DNA from: Pseudomonas sp. SCB32
GTDB lineage: Bacteria > Pseudomonadota > Gammaproteobacteria > Pseudomonadales > Pseudomonadaceae
Reading direction: 5' to 3'
Length of the DNA: 64,000 nucleotides
NCBI RefSeq assembly: GCF_009189165.1
Contig: NZ_CP045118.1
Location: 2,604,001 to 2,668,000 of the forward strand
Position numbers and translations under genes: made by a program. Positions 1 through 9,469 of the stretch are shown here, piece after piece. The stretch's first letter is position 1. The number at the start of each line of letters is the position of its first letter. The notes below the pieces were generated by a model. That model was given only the letters and a program-made list of their open reading frames with translations, searched no databases and was not told the origin of the DNA.

Positions 1-2121
1 AATGCCCTTGGCGACCCGTTCCACCGCCTGGGTGGCGCGGTCGATCTCGGCGAGGTCGGTGCCGGCGACCTTCACCCCGATGGGGCTCTTGATGCCGGTG
101 GCGAGCATGTCGATGCGGTTGCGGATCGGCGGAATCCAGATGTTGGTCAGGCCCGGCACCTTCACCACGCGGTCCAGTTCCTCCACCAGTTTTTCGCTGG
201 TCATGCCCGGCCGCCACTCGTCCTTCGGCTTGAAGCGGATCGTCGTCTCGAACATCTCCAGTGGCGCCGGGTCGGTGGCGGACTCGGCGCGTCCGGCCTT
301 GCCGAACACGCTGGCGACTTCCGGTACGTTCCTGATCAGGCGGTCGGTGCTCTGCAGCAGCTCCGAAGCCTTTTGTGCGGACAGGCCGGGCAGGGCAGAG
401 GGCATGTACAGCAGGTCGCCTTCGTCCAGCGGCGGCAGGAACTCGCCGCCCAGGTGGGACAGCGGCCAGAGCCCGGAGAGGAAGACCAGCACGGCGGCAG
501 CCAGCGTCATGCGCGGCCGGTGCAGCACCGCATCGAGCGCGGGTTGGTAGAGGCGGATCAGCCAGCGGTTGAGCGGGTTGCGCTGCTCCGAGGGCAGGCG
601 GCCGCGAATCCAGTAGCCCATCAGTACCGGCACCAGGGTCACGGAAAGCCCGGCGGCCCCGGCCATGGCGTAGGTCTTGGTGAACGCCAGCGGGCCGAAC
701 AGCCGGCCTTCGTGGGCCTGCAGGGTGAACACCGGAATGAACGACAGGGTGATGATCAACAGGCTGAAGAACAACGCCGGGCCGACCTCCGCCGCCGCCT
801 CGGTCATCACCTTCCAGTGCTGCTCGCCCACCAGCGGCGTGCCGGGGTGCTTCTCCTGCCAGGCCTCGACCCGCTTGTGCGCGTTCTCGATCATTACTAC
901 CGCCGCGTCGACCATCGCGCCAATGGCGATGGCAATGCCGCCCAGGGACATGATGTTGGCGTTGATCCCCTGGTGGCGCATGACGATCAGCGCAATGAGC
1001 ACGCCCACCGGCAACGAGACGATGGCCACCAGCGACGAGCGCAGGTGCCAGAGGAAGGCCGCGCAGACCAGCGCAACCACCAGGAACTCCTCGATCAGCT
1101 TGTGGCTGAGGTTGGACACCGCGCGGTCGATCAGCTGGCTGCGGTCGTAGGTGGTGACGATCTCCACGCCCTCGGGCAGGCTCTTCTTCAGCGCCTCCAG
1201 CTTGTCCTTCACCCGGAGGATGGCTTCGCGGGCGTTCTTGCCGCTGCGCAGCACGATCACCCCGCCGACCGCTTCGCCATCGCCGTCCAGCTCGCCGATG
1301 CCCCGGCGCATTTCCGGGCCGAGCTGGATGCTGGCCACGTCGCCCAGGGTCACCGGGCTGCCGTTGGCGGCCAGGCGCAGGGGGATCGCGCGAAAATCGG
1401 CGAGGGTCTTCAGGTAGCCCGAGGCGCGCACCATGAACTCCGCCTCGCCGAGTTCGAGCACGCCGCCGCCGGTTTCCTGGTTGGCCTTGCCGATGGCCTC
1501 GATCACCTGGCTTTGCGTGATGCCCAGGCTGGCGAGGCGCACCGGGTCGAGCAGCACCTGGTACTGGCGGACCATGCCGCCGACGGTGGCGACTTCGGCC
1601 ACATCCGGCACCGTCTTCAGCTCGAACTTGAGGAACCAGTCCTGCAAGGCGCGCAGTTGGGCGAGGTCATGCCGGCCCGTGCGGTCGACCAGGGCGTACT
1701 GGTAAATCCAGCCGACCCCGGTGGCGTCCGGGCCGAGCGCGGTCTTCGCGGAGGCCGGCAGGCGCGACTGCACCTGGTTCAGGTATTCCAGCACCCGCGA
1801 GCGCGCCCAGTAGAGGTCGGTGCCGTCCTCGAACAGCACGTAGACGAAGCTGTCGCCGAAGGAGGAGAACCCGCGCACGGTCTTCGCGCCAGGCACCGAC
1901 AGCATGGTGGTGGCCAGCGGGTAGGTGACCTGGTTCTCGACGATCTGCGGCGCCTGTCCCGGGTAGCTGGTGCGGATGATCACCTGCACGTCGGAGAGGT
2001 CCGGCAGCGCATCGACCGGCGTGCTGCGCAGCGACCAGAGGCCCCAGGCGACGATGAACAGCGTGGCCAGCAGCACCAGGAAACGGTTGGCCACCGACCA
2101 GCGTATGAGCTTCGTGATCAT
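1..2121 (-). CDS. cusA: Copper/silver RND efflux pump inner-membrane subunit, partial (C-terminus beyond window)
   Basis: Heavy-metal RND proton antiporter that drives Cu(I)/Ag(I) through the CusCBA tripartite complex. About 707 residues are present; the rest lies left of the window. The protein opens [14 protein letters not shown] and carries the TM4 signature [13 protein letters not shown] of copper/silver-type HME pumps. Methionines in the contexts LYMPS, PLEMF and RIDML match the three-Met metal site I recall from E. coli CusA, which supports Cu/Ag over Zn specificity. The ATG overlaps the TGA of the adaptor gene by four bases (ATGA), so the two are translationally coupled. It is the last gene of a cusC-cusB-cusA operon. 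I am sure of the family; the metal is inferred from motifs and neighbours. Confidence 0.93.
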   Translation of the reverse strand, partial: MITKLIRWSVANRFLVLLATLFIVAWGLWSLRSTPVDALPDLSDVQVIIRTSYPGQAPQIVENQVTYPLATTMLSVPGAKTVRGFSSFGDSFVYVLFEDGTDLYWARSRVLEYLNQVQSRLPASAKTALGPDATGVGWIYQYALVDRTGRHDLAQLRALQDWFLKFELKTVPDVAEVATVGGMVRQYQVLLDPVRLASLGITQSQVIEAIGKANQETGGGVLELGEAEFMVRASGYLKTLADFRAIPLRLAANGSPVTLGDVASIQLGPEMRRGIGELDGDGEAVGGVIVLRSGKNAREAILRVKDKLEALKKSLPEGVEIVTTYDRSQLIDRAVSNLSHKLIEEFLVVALVCAAFLWHLRSSLVAIVSLPVGVLIALIVMRHQGINANIMSLGGIAIAIGAMVDAAVVMIENAHKRVEAWQEKHPGTPLVGEQHWKVMTEAAAEVGPALFFSLLIITLSFIPVFTLQAHEGRLFGPLAFTKTYAMAGAAGLSVTLVPVLMGYWIRGRLPSEQRNPLNRWLIRLYQPALDAVLHRPRMTLAAAVLVFLSGLWPLSHLGGEFLPPLDEGDLLYMPSALPGLSAQKASELLQSTDRLIRNVPEVASVFGKAGRAESATDPAPLEMFETTIRFKPKDEWRPGMTSEKLVEELDRVVKVPGLTNIWIPPIRNRIDMLATGIKSPIGVKVAGTDLAEIDRATQAVERVAKGI

Positions 2122-3593
2122 GGCTGCTGCTCCTGCGTGCGGACCTGCTCGATCACCAGCCCCGCATCGCCCTGGCTGACACCGAAGCGGATGCGGTCGC
2201 CGGGTTTCAGGCCGGCCGCCAGCTCGGGGCGGGCGAGGGCGAAGGTCATGGTCATGCCGGGCATGCCCAGGGTGTTGAACGGGCCGTGGCTGATGGTCAT
2301 GCCTTGCGCGGTGATTTCCACGATGCGGCCGTCCGCCTCATGCACGGCGGGCTTGGTCATCGTCCACGCGGGTTCGTCCGCCGTGCGCGCCTCGATGCCT
2401 TTCAGGCTGGCTTCCGAATCGATCAGGAACTGCCCGGAGGCGACCACCCGCTGGCCTTCCTCCAGGCCTTGCAGGACCGCCACCAGGCCATCGCTCTCCT
2501 GGCCGAGACGGACTTCAACCGGGCGGAAGCGCCCCTGGTCTTCCGCCAGCATCACCAGGTTGCGCTTGCCGGTGCGAATCACCGCTTCGCTGGGGATCTG
2601 CAGCACGTCGGCCTGGCCGGCCAGGTCGAGGCTGACCTGGGCGGTCATGCCGGGGCGCAGTTGCCCGTCCGGGTTGGGCAGTTCGATGCGCAGGCGCAGG
2701 GTGCGGCTCTGCTGGTCGTTTTCCGGCAGGATGCTCGCCAGCGTGCCGGTCACCGGATGGCCGGCAAGCGCCGGCAGGCGGGCATCGACCGACTGGCCGA
2801 CCTTGAGGCCCGCGGCTTGCACCTCCGGCACGGCGGCCTCCAGCCAGACATGCCCCAGGCCATTGATCCGCGCCAGGGGCGCGCCGGCCGACAGGGTCAT
2901 GCCGGGGCGCACCTCCAGTTCACGGATCACCCCGGCAATCGGCGCGTTCAGGGTCGTCACGGGCTGGACCTTGCCGCTGCGCTCGATCTGCTGCACGAGT
3001 CCATTCGGCATGCCGGCCAGCAGCAACCGCTGGCGCGCCGCCGCCAGCAGTGCCGGCTCGCCTGCGTGGCGCAAGGCGATGAACTCTTCCTGCGCCGCCG
3101 CCCATTCCGGCACCAGCACGTCGGCAATCGGCGCTCCGGCGGCCACCACATCGCCCGGCGCGCGCGAATAGGTACGCTCGACGAAGCCGCCGGCGCGGGC
3201 CTGCAGCAGCGCCACGTCGCGGCCGTTGAAGGCCAGTACGCCACTGACCTGCAATGTGCGGTCGAGCTTGCCACGGGTGACGCTGGCCAGGCGCACGCCG
3301 AGGTTCTGCTGGATACCCGGCTCGATGCGCACCGCTGGCGCGCTGTCGGCGGCAGTGGCGTCGTCGGCGTACTTGGGCACCAGCTGCATGTCCATGAACG
3401 GCGACTTGCCCGGCGCATCGAAGTGCTGCTGCGGGACCATCGGGTCGTACCAGTACAGCGGCTTGCGCTCCGGGGTGGCCGAAACCAGCGGTGCCTGCGC
3501 CTGGGCCTTGCGGGCCAGCCAGTAGCCGCCAGCGCCGCCGACGGCCAGGGTGAGGATCAAGAGTGCGGAGGTATTCCAGGGGAAACGGCTCAT
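2118..3593 (-). CDS. cusB: Cu/Ag efflux periplasmic adaptor with fused C-terminal CusF-like domain
   Basis: Periplasmic membrane-fusion subunit linking the RND pump to the outer-membrane channel, 491 residues. An N-terminal anchor or signal (about residues 8-26) is followed by a heavy-metal-binding YHS-like segment ([19 protein letters not shown], about 48-66), then the hairpin, lipoyl and beta-barrel adaptor modules. Residues 417-491 form an extra domain resembling the periplasmic copper chaperone CusF, with H436, M447 and M449 in the expected places. The position corresponding to the CusF tryptophan in its WPAMTM context is M444 here. Its start overlaps the stop of the upstream channel gene by four bases (ATGA type). 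Adaptor and chaperone are therefore one polypeptide, which probably replaces a separate cusF. Confidence 0.93.
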   Translation of the reverse strand: MSRFPWNTSALLILTLAVGGAGGYWLARKAQAQAPLVSATPERKPLYWYDPMVPQQHFDAPGKSPFMDMQLVPKYADDATAADSAPAVRIEPGIQQNLGVRLASVTRGKLDRTLQVSGVLAFNGRDVALLQARAGGFVERTYSRAPGDVVAAGAPIADVLVPEWAAAQEEFIALRHAGEPALLAAARQRLLLAGMPNGLVQQIERSGKVQPVTTLNAPIAGVIRELEVRPGMTLSAGAPLARINGLGHVWLEAAVPEVQAAGLKVGQSVDARLPALAGHPVTGTLASILPENDQQSRTLRLRIELPNPDGQLRPGMTAQVSLDLAGQADVLQIPSEAVIRTGKRNLVMLAEDQGRFRPVEVRLGQESDGLVAVLQGLEEGQRVVASGQFLIDSEASLKGIEARTADEPAWTMTKPAVHEADGRIVEITAQGMTISHGPFNTLGMPGMTMTFALARPELAAGLKPGDRIRFGVSQGDAGLVIEQVRTQEQQP

Positions 3594-4864
3594 GCGCGTT
3601 CCTCCTCGTAGGTGAAGTAGAGACGTGCGGCGACTTGTGCCAGGGAGCCTTGCAGGTCGATCTGTCTGAGCCGCGCCTCGACCAGTTGCTGGCGGGCGCT
3701 GACCACCTCATCGAGCCCGCTCTTGCCGGCGCGATAGCCGGCGGTGGCCAGGCGCACCTTCTCCTCGGCCAGCGGCACCAGGGTGCCGCTGCCGCGCTCG
3801 ACGGCGCGTTGCAGGCGGCGGTATTCGGCCAGATCGTCCTCCAGCGCCTGCTCGTGCTCACGGGCCAGCGCGTCGCGCTCGGCCTCCAGCTGGCGCACCT
3901 GGGCGCGCCGCGCAGCGATCTTCGGGCCCTGGCGGGTGCCGGTGAACAGCGGCAGGTCGAAGATCACCTGCAGCGTCATCATGTCGCCGAACTCGCGGCC
4001 ACGGCGCTGGTAGTCCACTTCCCAGCTCCAGTCCGGTTTCTTCTCCGCCACGGCCTCGCGCACCAGGGCTTCGGCCTCGCGGGTCATCGGCCCGTAGGCG
4101 GCGAGCTCCGGGTGCTGGTGGAGCGATTGCAGGGAATGAGAGGCGTCGATGGACCAATGCGGGAAGTCGCCACTCAGGGCCTGCGGCGCGTCCTGGCCGA
4201 TCCAGCGCTTGAGCGCGGCGCGCGCCTGGGCTTCCTGGCGCAGCAGGTCGTCCTTCTGCTCGTCCAGCAGCGCGGCTTCCTGGCGCGGCGCCACCGTATC
4301 CACCGTATTCGCGCTACCGCCGGCCAGGCGTGCGCGGACGGTCGCGTCGAGCAGGCGGTTCTCGCGGTAGAAGTCGTCGAACATCGCCAGCTTGCGTTGC
4401 AGCGTATAGGCCGCGATCCAGGCTTGTGCCGAAGCACTGCGGACCTTCAGGCGTTCGACCCCGGCCTCGGCATCGGCACGCTCGACGGCGGCCTGCGCGG
4501 TCTCGACGCGGGCCTTGCGCTTGTCGCCGTTGGGCATCTCCTGCGTCAGGCCCACCACCTGCATGGACATGTTGTCGCGCTGGGTGGTCCAGCGCTCGTC
4601 ACCCTCGATGGGGACGTTCTGCAAACCGAGGTTGAGCTTGGGGTCGGGCAGCTCTCCGGCGGGGATGGCGGCACTTTTCGCCGCCGCGACCTTCTCGCTC
4701 TGCGCGAGCAGGGAAGGGGCGTTGCGTTCGGCCAGCAACAGGGCGTCGTCCAGTGACAGGGACGCAGCCTGCGCCGACAGGCCCGGCAGCAGCGCAAGCA
4801 GCAGCCAGCCGGGGTGGAGTCGGACGTGAGTCACGGTGAGGATTCCTCTGGAAAACCAGCGCAT
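3590..4864 (-). CDS. cusC: TolC-family outer-membrane channel of the Cu/Ag efflux operon
   Basis: Outer-membrane factor of the CusCBA pump, first gene of the operon, about 424 residues. A signal peptide (hydrophobic stretch GWLLLALLPGLSAQA, ending near residue 33) precedes two outer-membrane efflux (OEP) repeats rich in long helices, for example LDDALLLAERNAPSLLAQSE at the front. No lipobox cysteine is evident. The ATG at 4864 is used here, but an in-frame GTG about ten codons later (VTHVRLHPG) would also leave a normal signal peptide. Length and heptad content fit CzcC/CusC-type channels. It is coupled to the adaptor downstream by a four-base overlap. Confidence 0.9.
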   Translation of the reverse strand: MRWFSRGILTVTHVRLHPGWLLLALLPGLSAQAASLSLDDALLLAERNAPSLLAQSEKVAAAKSAAIPAGELPDPKLNLGLQNVPIEGDERWTTQRDNMSMQVVGLTQEMPNGDKRKARVETAQAAVERADAEAGVERLKVRSASAQAWIAAYTLQRKLAMFDDFYRENRLLDATVRARLAGGSANTVDTVAPRQEAALLDEQKDDLLRQEAQARAALKRWIGQDAPQALSGDFPHWSIDASHSLQSLHQHPELAAYGPMTREAEALVREAVAEKKPDWSWEVDYQRRGREFGDMMTLQVIFDLPLFTGTRQGPKIAARRAQVRQLEAERDALAREHEQALEDDLAEYRRLQRAVERGSGTLVPLAEEKVRLATAGYRAGKSGLDEVVSARQQLVEARLRQIDLQGSLAQVAARLYFTYEEERA

Positions 4865-4923
4865 GAGCGCAAGCCACCCGGCAGCCGTCAGGGCCGCGGG
4901 CAGGGTTCAGTTCGGGAGAGGAA

Positions 4924-5268
4924 TCAGGCGCAGGGAGGGCGCCAGAGCTCGGAGGGTGCCTGGCTGAGGATCGGATCGGTATAGGGCGCTGGGCGTGGGA
5001 GCGTGACGGCGGGAGGCGCGGTCTTCAGGACGCTGACCTGCAGCAGGCTGCCGGTCTTGCATTCCTCGCCGCTCTTGCAGTCCTTCTTGCCGTGCTGGGT
5101 CATCTTGCCCATGTCCTGGCAGCAGTCCTGGTCCATGCCCGCCATCTGGCCCATGCCCATGCTCTGCATCGGGCAGGGTTCGGTCGGCGCCTCGATGCCC
5201 GCCATCCCGGTGAGAGGAAGCGCAAGGCTGAGCAGGAGGACGATGAACAGACGCAGACGGCGGGTCAT
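4924..5268 (-). CDS. Small Met/Cys/Lys-rich secreted protein, probably copper-related
   Basis: A 114-residue protein with a clear signal peptide (RLRLFIVLLLSLALPLTGMA). The mature part is dense in possible soft-metal ligands: CPMQSMGMGQMAGMDQDCC, then CxxDMGKM and CKSGEECK. It lies 60 bp upstream of cusC on the same strand, so it is probably the first gene of the copper operon. No family assigned with certainty. A periplasmic copper-binding or copper-sensing accessory is inferred from composition and place. Confidence 0.75.
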   Translation of the reverse strand: MTRRLRLFIVLLLSLALPLTGMAGIEAPTEPCPMQSMGMGQMAGMDQDCCQDMGKMTQHGKKDCKSGEECKTGSLLQVSVLKTAPPAVTLPRPAPYTDPILSQAPSELWRPPCA

Positions 5269-5323
5269 GGCGCGCAGTGTAGAGCCTTCCCATGGGGGAA
5301 GGTCAACGGCTGATTGGGGATGG

Positions 5324-5339
5324 ATTACCGAATCGTCAT
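5324..5339. promoter_or_regulatory. Candidate CopR/CusR-type box between divergent copper genes
   Basis: The sequence attaccgaatcgtcat has an ATTAC-n5/6-GTCA layout. It resembles, from memory, the copper response-regulator box reported in Pseudomonas (CTGACA-n5-GTAAT read on the other strand). It sits in the 148-bp gap between the leftward copper operon and the rightward DUF2790 gene, where a shared operator would be expected. The match is partial. Confidence 0.4.
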
Positions 5340-5416
5340 GCTCGCCTCAGCTTGCCGTTAGGGACGGCGCCTTAAGGTGGAGTCATTCTCCAGACCACAC
5401 CGACGAGGTGACGACC

Positions 5417-5746
5417 ATGAAACTGCAACGCGTATTTCTGCTGACCGCCCTGCTGGGCACTTCCTCCCTGGCGCTGGCCGATGGCGGCGGCGACATCACC
5501 TTCGCCCGCATGGAGCAGGCGCGCATGCTGGTGATGAAGGCGAACCAGCCGGGCCCGGAGCAGATGGCCGAGGTGAAGCAGTACACCTACGGCATGAACC
5601 TGGACATCGCCAAGGTGGTGGCGGTGACGCCCATGAGCAGCGACTGTGGCGTGGTGCCGGTGCAGATGCGCTACGAGGACTCCTTCGGCGACCTGCAGAC
5701 CGTCGAGTACCGCGCCGAGCGGGTGGCCTGTCGCACCACCCGCTGA
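5417..5746 (+). CDS. DUF2790-family small periplasmic protein
   Basis: A 109-residue secreted protein. The signal peptide is MKLQRVFLLTALLGTSSLALA, and the mature domain contains YTYGMNLDIAKVVAV and ends with a Cys-containing strand, as in DUF2790 proteins of Pseudomonas. The start is the ATG at 5417, preceded by a GAGGTG ribosome site. The earlier in-frame codons lie in the promoter region. It is divergent from the cus operon and probably co-regulated through the box between them. Copper-inducible DUF2790 proteins are known in pseudomonads; the molecular role is unknown. Confidence 0.85.
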   Translation: MKLQRVFLLTALLGTSSLALADGGGDITFARMEQARMLVMKANQPGPEQMAEVKQYTYGMNLDIAKVVAVTPMSSDCGVVPVQMRYEDSFGDLQTVEYRAERVACRTTR

Positions 5747-5762
5747 GCGGGTCCGGCATGAT

Positions 5763-7148
5763 TCATTCGGGCAAGGGTGGAAACGCCAGGCGGAAACGCG
5801 TCGGGCCTTCCACCGAACTCTCGGCGCTGGCCGTGCCCTGGTGCAGCTCCATGATCGAGCGCACGATGGCCAGCCCCAGCCCGGTGCCGCCGTCGGCACG
5901 CGAGCGCCCCTTGTCTACCCGGTAGAACCGCTCGAACAGGTGCTCCAGGTGCTGCGGCGCGATACCGGCGCCGGGATTCTCCACCTGCAGCGCCACCGTC
6001 TCCTGATTGCCTTCGACCCGCACCCGGATGCGCCCGCCCTCGGGAGTGTGGCGGATGGCGTTGGACAGCAGGTTGGAAATGGCGCGCTGGATCATCAGGC
6101 GCTCGCCCAGCACCCAGCCGTGGCCGTCGATCTCGATCGCCAGGGCCTTCTCTTCGGCGCTGAAGGCGAACAGCTCGGCGACCTTCCGCGCTTCCTCGTC
6201 CAGCCGTACCGGCTCCCTTGGCAGCAGCGCCTTGGGGTGGCTGACCTGAGCCAGGAACAGCATGTCGCTGACGATGCGCGTGACCCGCTCCAGCTCCTCG
6301 ATGCCCGAGGCCAGCACGGCTTCGTATTCCGCATTCTCCCGTGGCCGTGACAGCGTCACCTGGGCCTTGCCCAGCAGGTTGCTGATCGGCGAGCGCAATT
6401 CGTGGGCGAGGTCATCGGAGAACTGGGTGAGCTGCTGCACGCCATTATCCAGTCGGTGCAGCATCAGGTTCAGCGCCCGCGCAGTGTCGCCCAGTTCACG
6501 GGGCAGGCGTTGTACCGGCATGCGGTGGCTGAGGTCTTCGGTGGACACCAGCGAGGCGACCTTGCCGAAGCGCCGCAAGGGTTGCAGGCCGCGTTTGGCC
6601 ACCAGGCGCGCGCCGAACGCGATGAGCAACAGCAGAGGCAGCATCGCCAGCAGCGCGGAGCGCAGGAAGGCGCCGAGCAACGCGTCGTCATCACGGCGAT
6701 CGAGGGTCAGGAAGACCCGCACGGTGCTGCCATCGCGCAGCTGTACCTGGCTCCGCCCGGTCAGCAGGCGACGGCCATCCTCGGTGCCCCAGCCGAAGGG
6801 CCGGCCATTGCCGGCAAAATCATCCAGGGTGGCGAGGTCCGCCTCCCGGCCACTGTTGAACAGCGCCAGCTGGCCGTGCCTTATCGCCAGCAGCGTGGCG
6901 CTCAGGTTGTCGTGCCCCATCAGCTGGTCCTTCAATGCGTAGCCGCGCAGCGGCAGCGCGGCGAGGCCGGGGTCGACGTCCAGGCTGTGGCGCAGTTGCC
7001 CGAGCTTGTCGTCCAGAGCTCGCACAGCGCGGACATCCAGCTGGTGATCGAGCGCGAGATACGCCAGCGTCACCAGCAGGAACATCAGCACCGAGCCGAA
7101 CAGGCCGACCCACAGGCCGATGCGCAACGAAAGGCTGGCCGGCCTCAT
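5763..7148 (-). CDS. czcS: Heavy-metal sensor histidine kinase (CzcS/CopS type)
   Basis: Membrane sensor kinase of 461 residues. TM1 (about residues 9-31) and TM2 (LLAMLPLLLLIAFGARLVA) enclose a periplasmic sensing loop, followed by HAMP, HisKA (H-box DDLAHELRSPISNL) and HATPase_c (N-box ISNLLSNAIRHTPEGG, G-box GGTGLGLAIV). The ATG at 7148 overlaps the regulator's stop by four bases, so the pair is coupled. A longer frame extends upstream but only into the regulator gene. Its position next to czcCBA matches the czcRS-czcCBA arrangement known in P. aeruginosa. The neighbouring copper genes make CopS an alternative, and sequence alone does not settle the metal. Confidence 0.9.
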   Translation of the reverse strand: MRPASLSLRIGLWVGLFGSVLMFLLVTLAYLALDHQLDVRAVRALDDKLGQLRHSLDVDPGLAALPLRGYALKDQLMGHDNLSATLLAIRHGQLALFNSGREADLATLDDFAGNGRPFGWGTEDGRRLLTGRSQVQLRDGSTVRVFLTLDRRDDDALLGAFLRSALLAMLPLLLLIAFGARLVAKRGLQPLRRFGKVASLVSTEDLSHRMPVQRLPRELGDTARALNLMLHRLDNGVQQLTQFSDDLAHELRSPISNLLGKAQVTLSRPRENAEYEAVLASGIEELERVTRIVSDMLFLAQVSHPKALLPREPVRLDEEARKVAELFAFSAEEKALAIEIDGHGWVLGERLMIQRAISNLLSNAIRHTPEGGRIRVRVEGNQETVALQVENPGAGIAPQHLEHLFERFYRVDKGRSRADGGTGLGLAIVRSIMELHQGTASAESSVEGPTRFRLAFPPLPE

Positions 7149-7819
7149 GTTCGCGCCTCCAGCACGTAGCCGACGCCGCGCAGGGTGTGGATCAGCTTGT
7201 CCGCGAAGGGATCGTCGATCTTGGCGCGCAGGCGGCGCACGGTGACCTCCACCACGTTGGTGTCGCAGTCGAAGTTCATGTCCCACACCAGAGAGATGAT
7301 CTGGGTGCGCGAGAGCACTTCACCGCTGCGACTCATCAGCAGGTGCAGCAGGGCGAACTCCTTGCTGGTCAGGTCGATGCGCTGGCTGTCGCGGTAGGCG
7401 CGGTGGCGGCCGGGGTCGAGTTCCAGCCCGCCGATCTGCAAGACCTGGGGCTGTTCGATGCGTTCGCTGCGGCGCAGCAGCGAACGCACCCGCACCAGCA
7501 GTTCGGGGAATTCGAAGGGCTTGAGCAGGTAGTCGTCGGCACCCAGGTCAAAGCCTTTCACCCGCTCGGTGAGGCGGCCGCGCGCGGTCAGCATCATCAC
7601 CCGGATGTCGCTGTGCTGGCGCAGGCTGGCGAGCACTTCCCAGCCGTCCATCTGCGGCAGGTTCACGTCGAGGACCACCAGGTCATAGGCGCACTGCCGG
7701 GCCAGGTGCAGGCCGTCGACGCCGTTGTCGGCGTGGTCGACGACATAGCCGCTTTCGCTCAGTCCCTGTTGCAGATAATCGGCTGTCTTGTGGTCGTCCT
7801 CGATGAGCAGGATCTTCAT
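7145..7819 (-). CDS. czcR: OmpR-family heavy-metal response regulator (CzcR/CopR type)
   Basis: DNA-binding response regulator, 224 residues. The receiver domain carries the acidic pocket (EDD), the phospho-acceptor D51 in VVLDVNLPQMDGW and K100 in LLKPFEF. A winged-helix effector domain follows (EVTVRRLRAKIDDP, then GVGYVLE). It is the first gene of a two-gene operon with the kinase and is divergent from czcCBA across about 400 bp of AT-richer DNA. It probably controls czcCBA, itself and perhaps the cus and DUF2790 promoters. CzcR and CopR are close paralogues, so the symbol rests on gene order. Confidence 0.9.
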   Translation of the reverse strand: MKILLIEDDHKTADYLQQGLSESGYVVDHADNGVDGLHLARQCAYDLVVLDVNLPQMDGWEVLASLRQHSDIRVMMLTARGRLTERVKGFDLGADDYLLKPFEFPELLVRVRSLLRRSERIEQPQVLQIGGLELDPGRHRAYRDSQRIDLTSKEFALLHLLMSRSGEVLSRTQIISLVWDMNFDCDTNVVEVTVRRLRAKIDDPFADKLIHTLRGVGYVLEART

Positions 7820-8221
7820 TGAATAGTTACCCGGTAATGACTCGAATAATGGCGCCGCGCTATTTCAGGCAGGCAGGAAAGTTCGCCGCGGCAGGCACAG
7901 GGCGCGCAGTCTAAAAGCTGTAGCGACTTCAGGGTCAACAGCTCAGGAGATGGATTAAATGTTGCGAATTGATTCTGTAAGGCACTGAGATGTCTGGGAT
8001 TTAAGAAGTCGTAGAAGTGCGCGATGAACTCGCCAATTGTTTCCTGAAGTTACATGGAACAGCGCTGCGCCTTTTTTAAATACATACAACGAGAGTGAGC
8101 CGGCTGACCAATTACATGTTTGTAATTATCCGGTCACCTTGTCGCTAGAGAGACGCTTCTAGATTTGCCGGTGGAAATGACGGTGCGCCGTCGAAGTTAA
8201 ATCCACTGCGTGAGGTTCACT
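7820..8221. promoter_or_regulatory. Divergent czcR/czcC control region, AT-rich
   Basis: No gene is evident. Base composition drops clearly relative to the flanks. It holds a TTAC-ccg-GTAA inverted repeat at 7827-7837 just upstream of the regulator start, and the stronger palindrome at 8110-8127 near czcC. Promoters for both directions should lie here, but I cannot place the -35/-10 elements with confidence. Confidence 0.6.
8110..8127. promoter_or_regulatory. Perfect 7-bp inverted repeat, candidate CzcR/CopR operator
   Basis: AATTACA-tgtt-TGTAATT is a perfect dyad about 95 bp upstream of the czcC start. It shares the ATTAC-n5-TGT core with the candidate copper box upstream of the DUF2790 gene. 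This suggests the same regulator family reads both. Binding itself is inferred. Confidence 0.5.
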
Positions 8222-9469
8222 GTGCGTTCGAGTCGTTCTGGAGGCGTTTTCCGAGGGGGTTGGGTGCTCGGCCTGCTGCTGTTCTGCGGCCTGGCCCAGG
8301 GCCGCGAGATCGGCGTCGACGAGGCCCTGCAAGCCGCTTTCGCCAACAACCCCGACCTGGCTGCCAGCGGCCGTGACATCGGTATCGCCCAAGGCCTGCG
8401 CGAACAGGCCGGATTGCTGCCCAACCCGACCCTGTCCTGGGAGCAGGAGGGCACCGGGTCCGCCAACCGCACTACCACCATCGGCATCAGCCAGCCGCTG
8501 GAGCTGGGCGGCAAGCGAGGTGCGCGGGTGGCCCTCGCCGAGCGCGGCCAGGATGCCGCCGCGTTGGGCGTGCAGGCGCGGCGCAATGAACTGCGCGGCG
8601 CGGTGATTTCCGGCTTCTACGGCGCCTTGCGCGCCCAGGAGAGAGAACGCCTGGCGCAGCAGTCGGTGGAGCTGGCGCAGCGTGGTCTGACGGCGGCGGA
8701 AGGGCGGGTGCGCGCCGGCAAGGCGGCGCCGCTGGAGGCCAATCGGGCCCAGGTGCAACTGGCCGAAGTACGCCTTGAGCAGGAGCGGGCCCGACGTGAG
8801 CGCGCCGATGCCTACCAGGGCTTGGCCGCCCTGATGGGCCTGCCGACGCCGGACTTCAGCGCCGTGCGCAGCGCCGTCGCCGATCGCCTGCCGCGCCTGC
8901 CCAGCAGCGACGAACTGCTGAGCCGCCTGAAAGACAGCGCGGAAATGCGCCTGGCGCAGACCCGTATCGACGAGGGCGAAGCGGCGCTGAATCTGGCGAA
9001 GACCCAGCGCATCCCCGACCTCGACGTCAGCCTCGGTAGCCAGGAGGCCATCGAGGATGGAGTGTCCGACCGCATCGCGGTGATCGGCCTGAGCGTGCCG
9101 CTGCCGCTGTTCGACCGTAACCAGGGCAACATCCTCGCCGAGGCCCGCCGCGCCGACCAGGCGCGCGACCTGCGCAACGCCACCGAACTGCGCCTGCGCC
9201 AGGAAACCCAGCAGGCGCTGCAGCAATGGAGCACTGCACAAGTGGAGGTGAACGCCTTCCGCAGCACCATCCTGCCCAGCGCGCAGACCGCCGTGGAAAG
9301 CGCCACCCGTGGTTTCGAGATGGGCAAGTTCGGCTTCCTCGAAGTGCTCGACGCCCAGCGCACCCTGATCACCGCCCGCGACCAGTACCTCCAGGCCCTG
9401 GCCCAGGTCAGCGACGCCTGGGGCCGGATCGAGCGGGTCTACGGCGATGTCGGCGCGGCGTCGCCCTAG
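8222..9469 (+). CDS. czcC: TolC-family outer-membrane channel of Zn/Cd/Co efflux
   Basis: Outer-membrane factor of the CzcCBA pump, about 415 residues. The GTG at 8222 is preferred because GAGG lies six bases upstream. A GTG at 8210 is also in frame, but its own context is the ribosome site. The signal peptide (WVLGLLLFCGLAQG) is followed by REIGVDEALQAAFANNPDL and two OEP repeats, the second ending in FLEVLDAQRTLITARDQYL, a typical CzcC signature. It is the first gene of czcCBA and is divergent from the two-component pair. Confidence 0.92.
   Translation: MRSSRSGGVFRGGWVLGLLLFCGLAQGREIGVDEALQAAFANNPDLAASGRDIGIAQGLREQAGLLPNPTLSWEQEGTGSANRTTTIGISQPLELGGKRGARVALAERGQDAAALGVQARRNELRGAVISGFYGALRAQERERLAQQSVELAQRGLTAAEGRVRAGKAAPLEANRAQVQLAEVRLEQERARRERADAYQGLAALMGLPTPDFSAVRSAVADRLPRLPSSDELLSRLKDSAEMRLAQTRIDEGEAALNLAKTQRIPDLDVSLGSQEAIEDGVSDRIAVIGLSVPLPLFDRNQGNILAEARRADQARDLRNATELRLRQETQQALQQWSTAQVEVNAFRSTILPSAQTAVESATRGFEMGKFGFLEVLDAQRTLITARDQYLQALAQVSDAWGRIERVYGDVGAASP

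Noticed and set aside
373..3171. Very long rightward open frame opposite the cus genes
   Set aside because: Antisense to cusB and cusA. High-GC codon bias opens the complementary frame, and the protein is low-complexity Arg/His/Gln-rich with no family.
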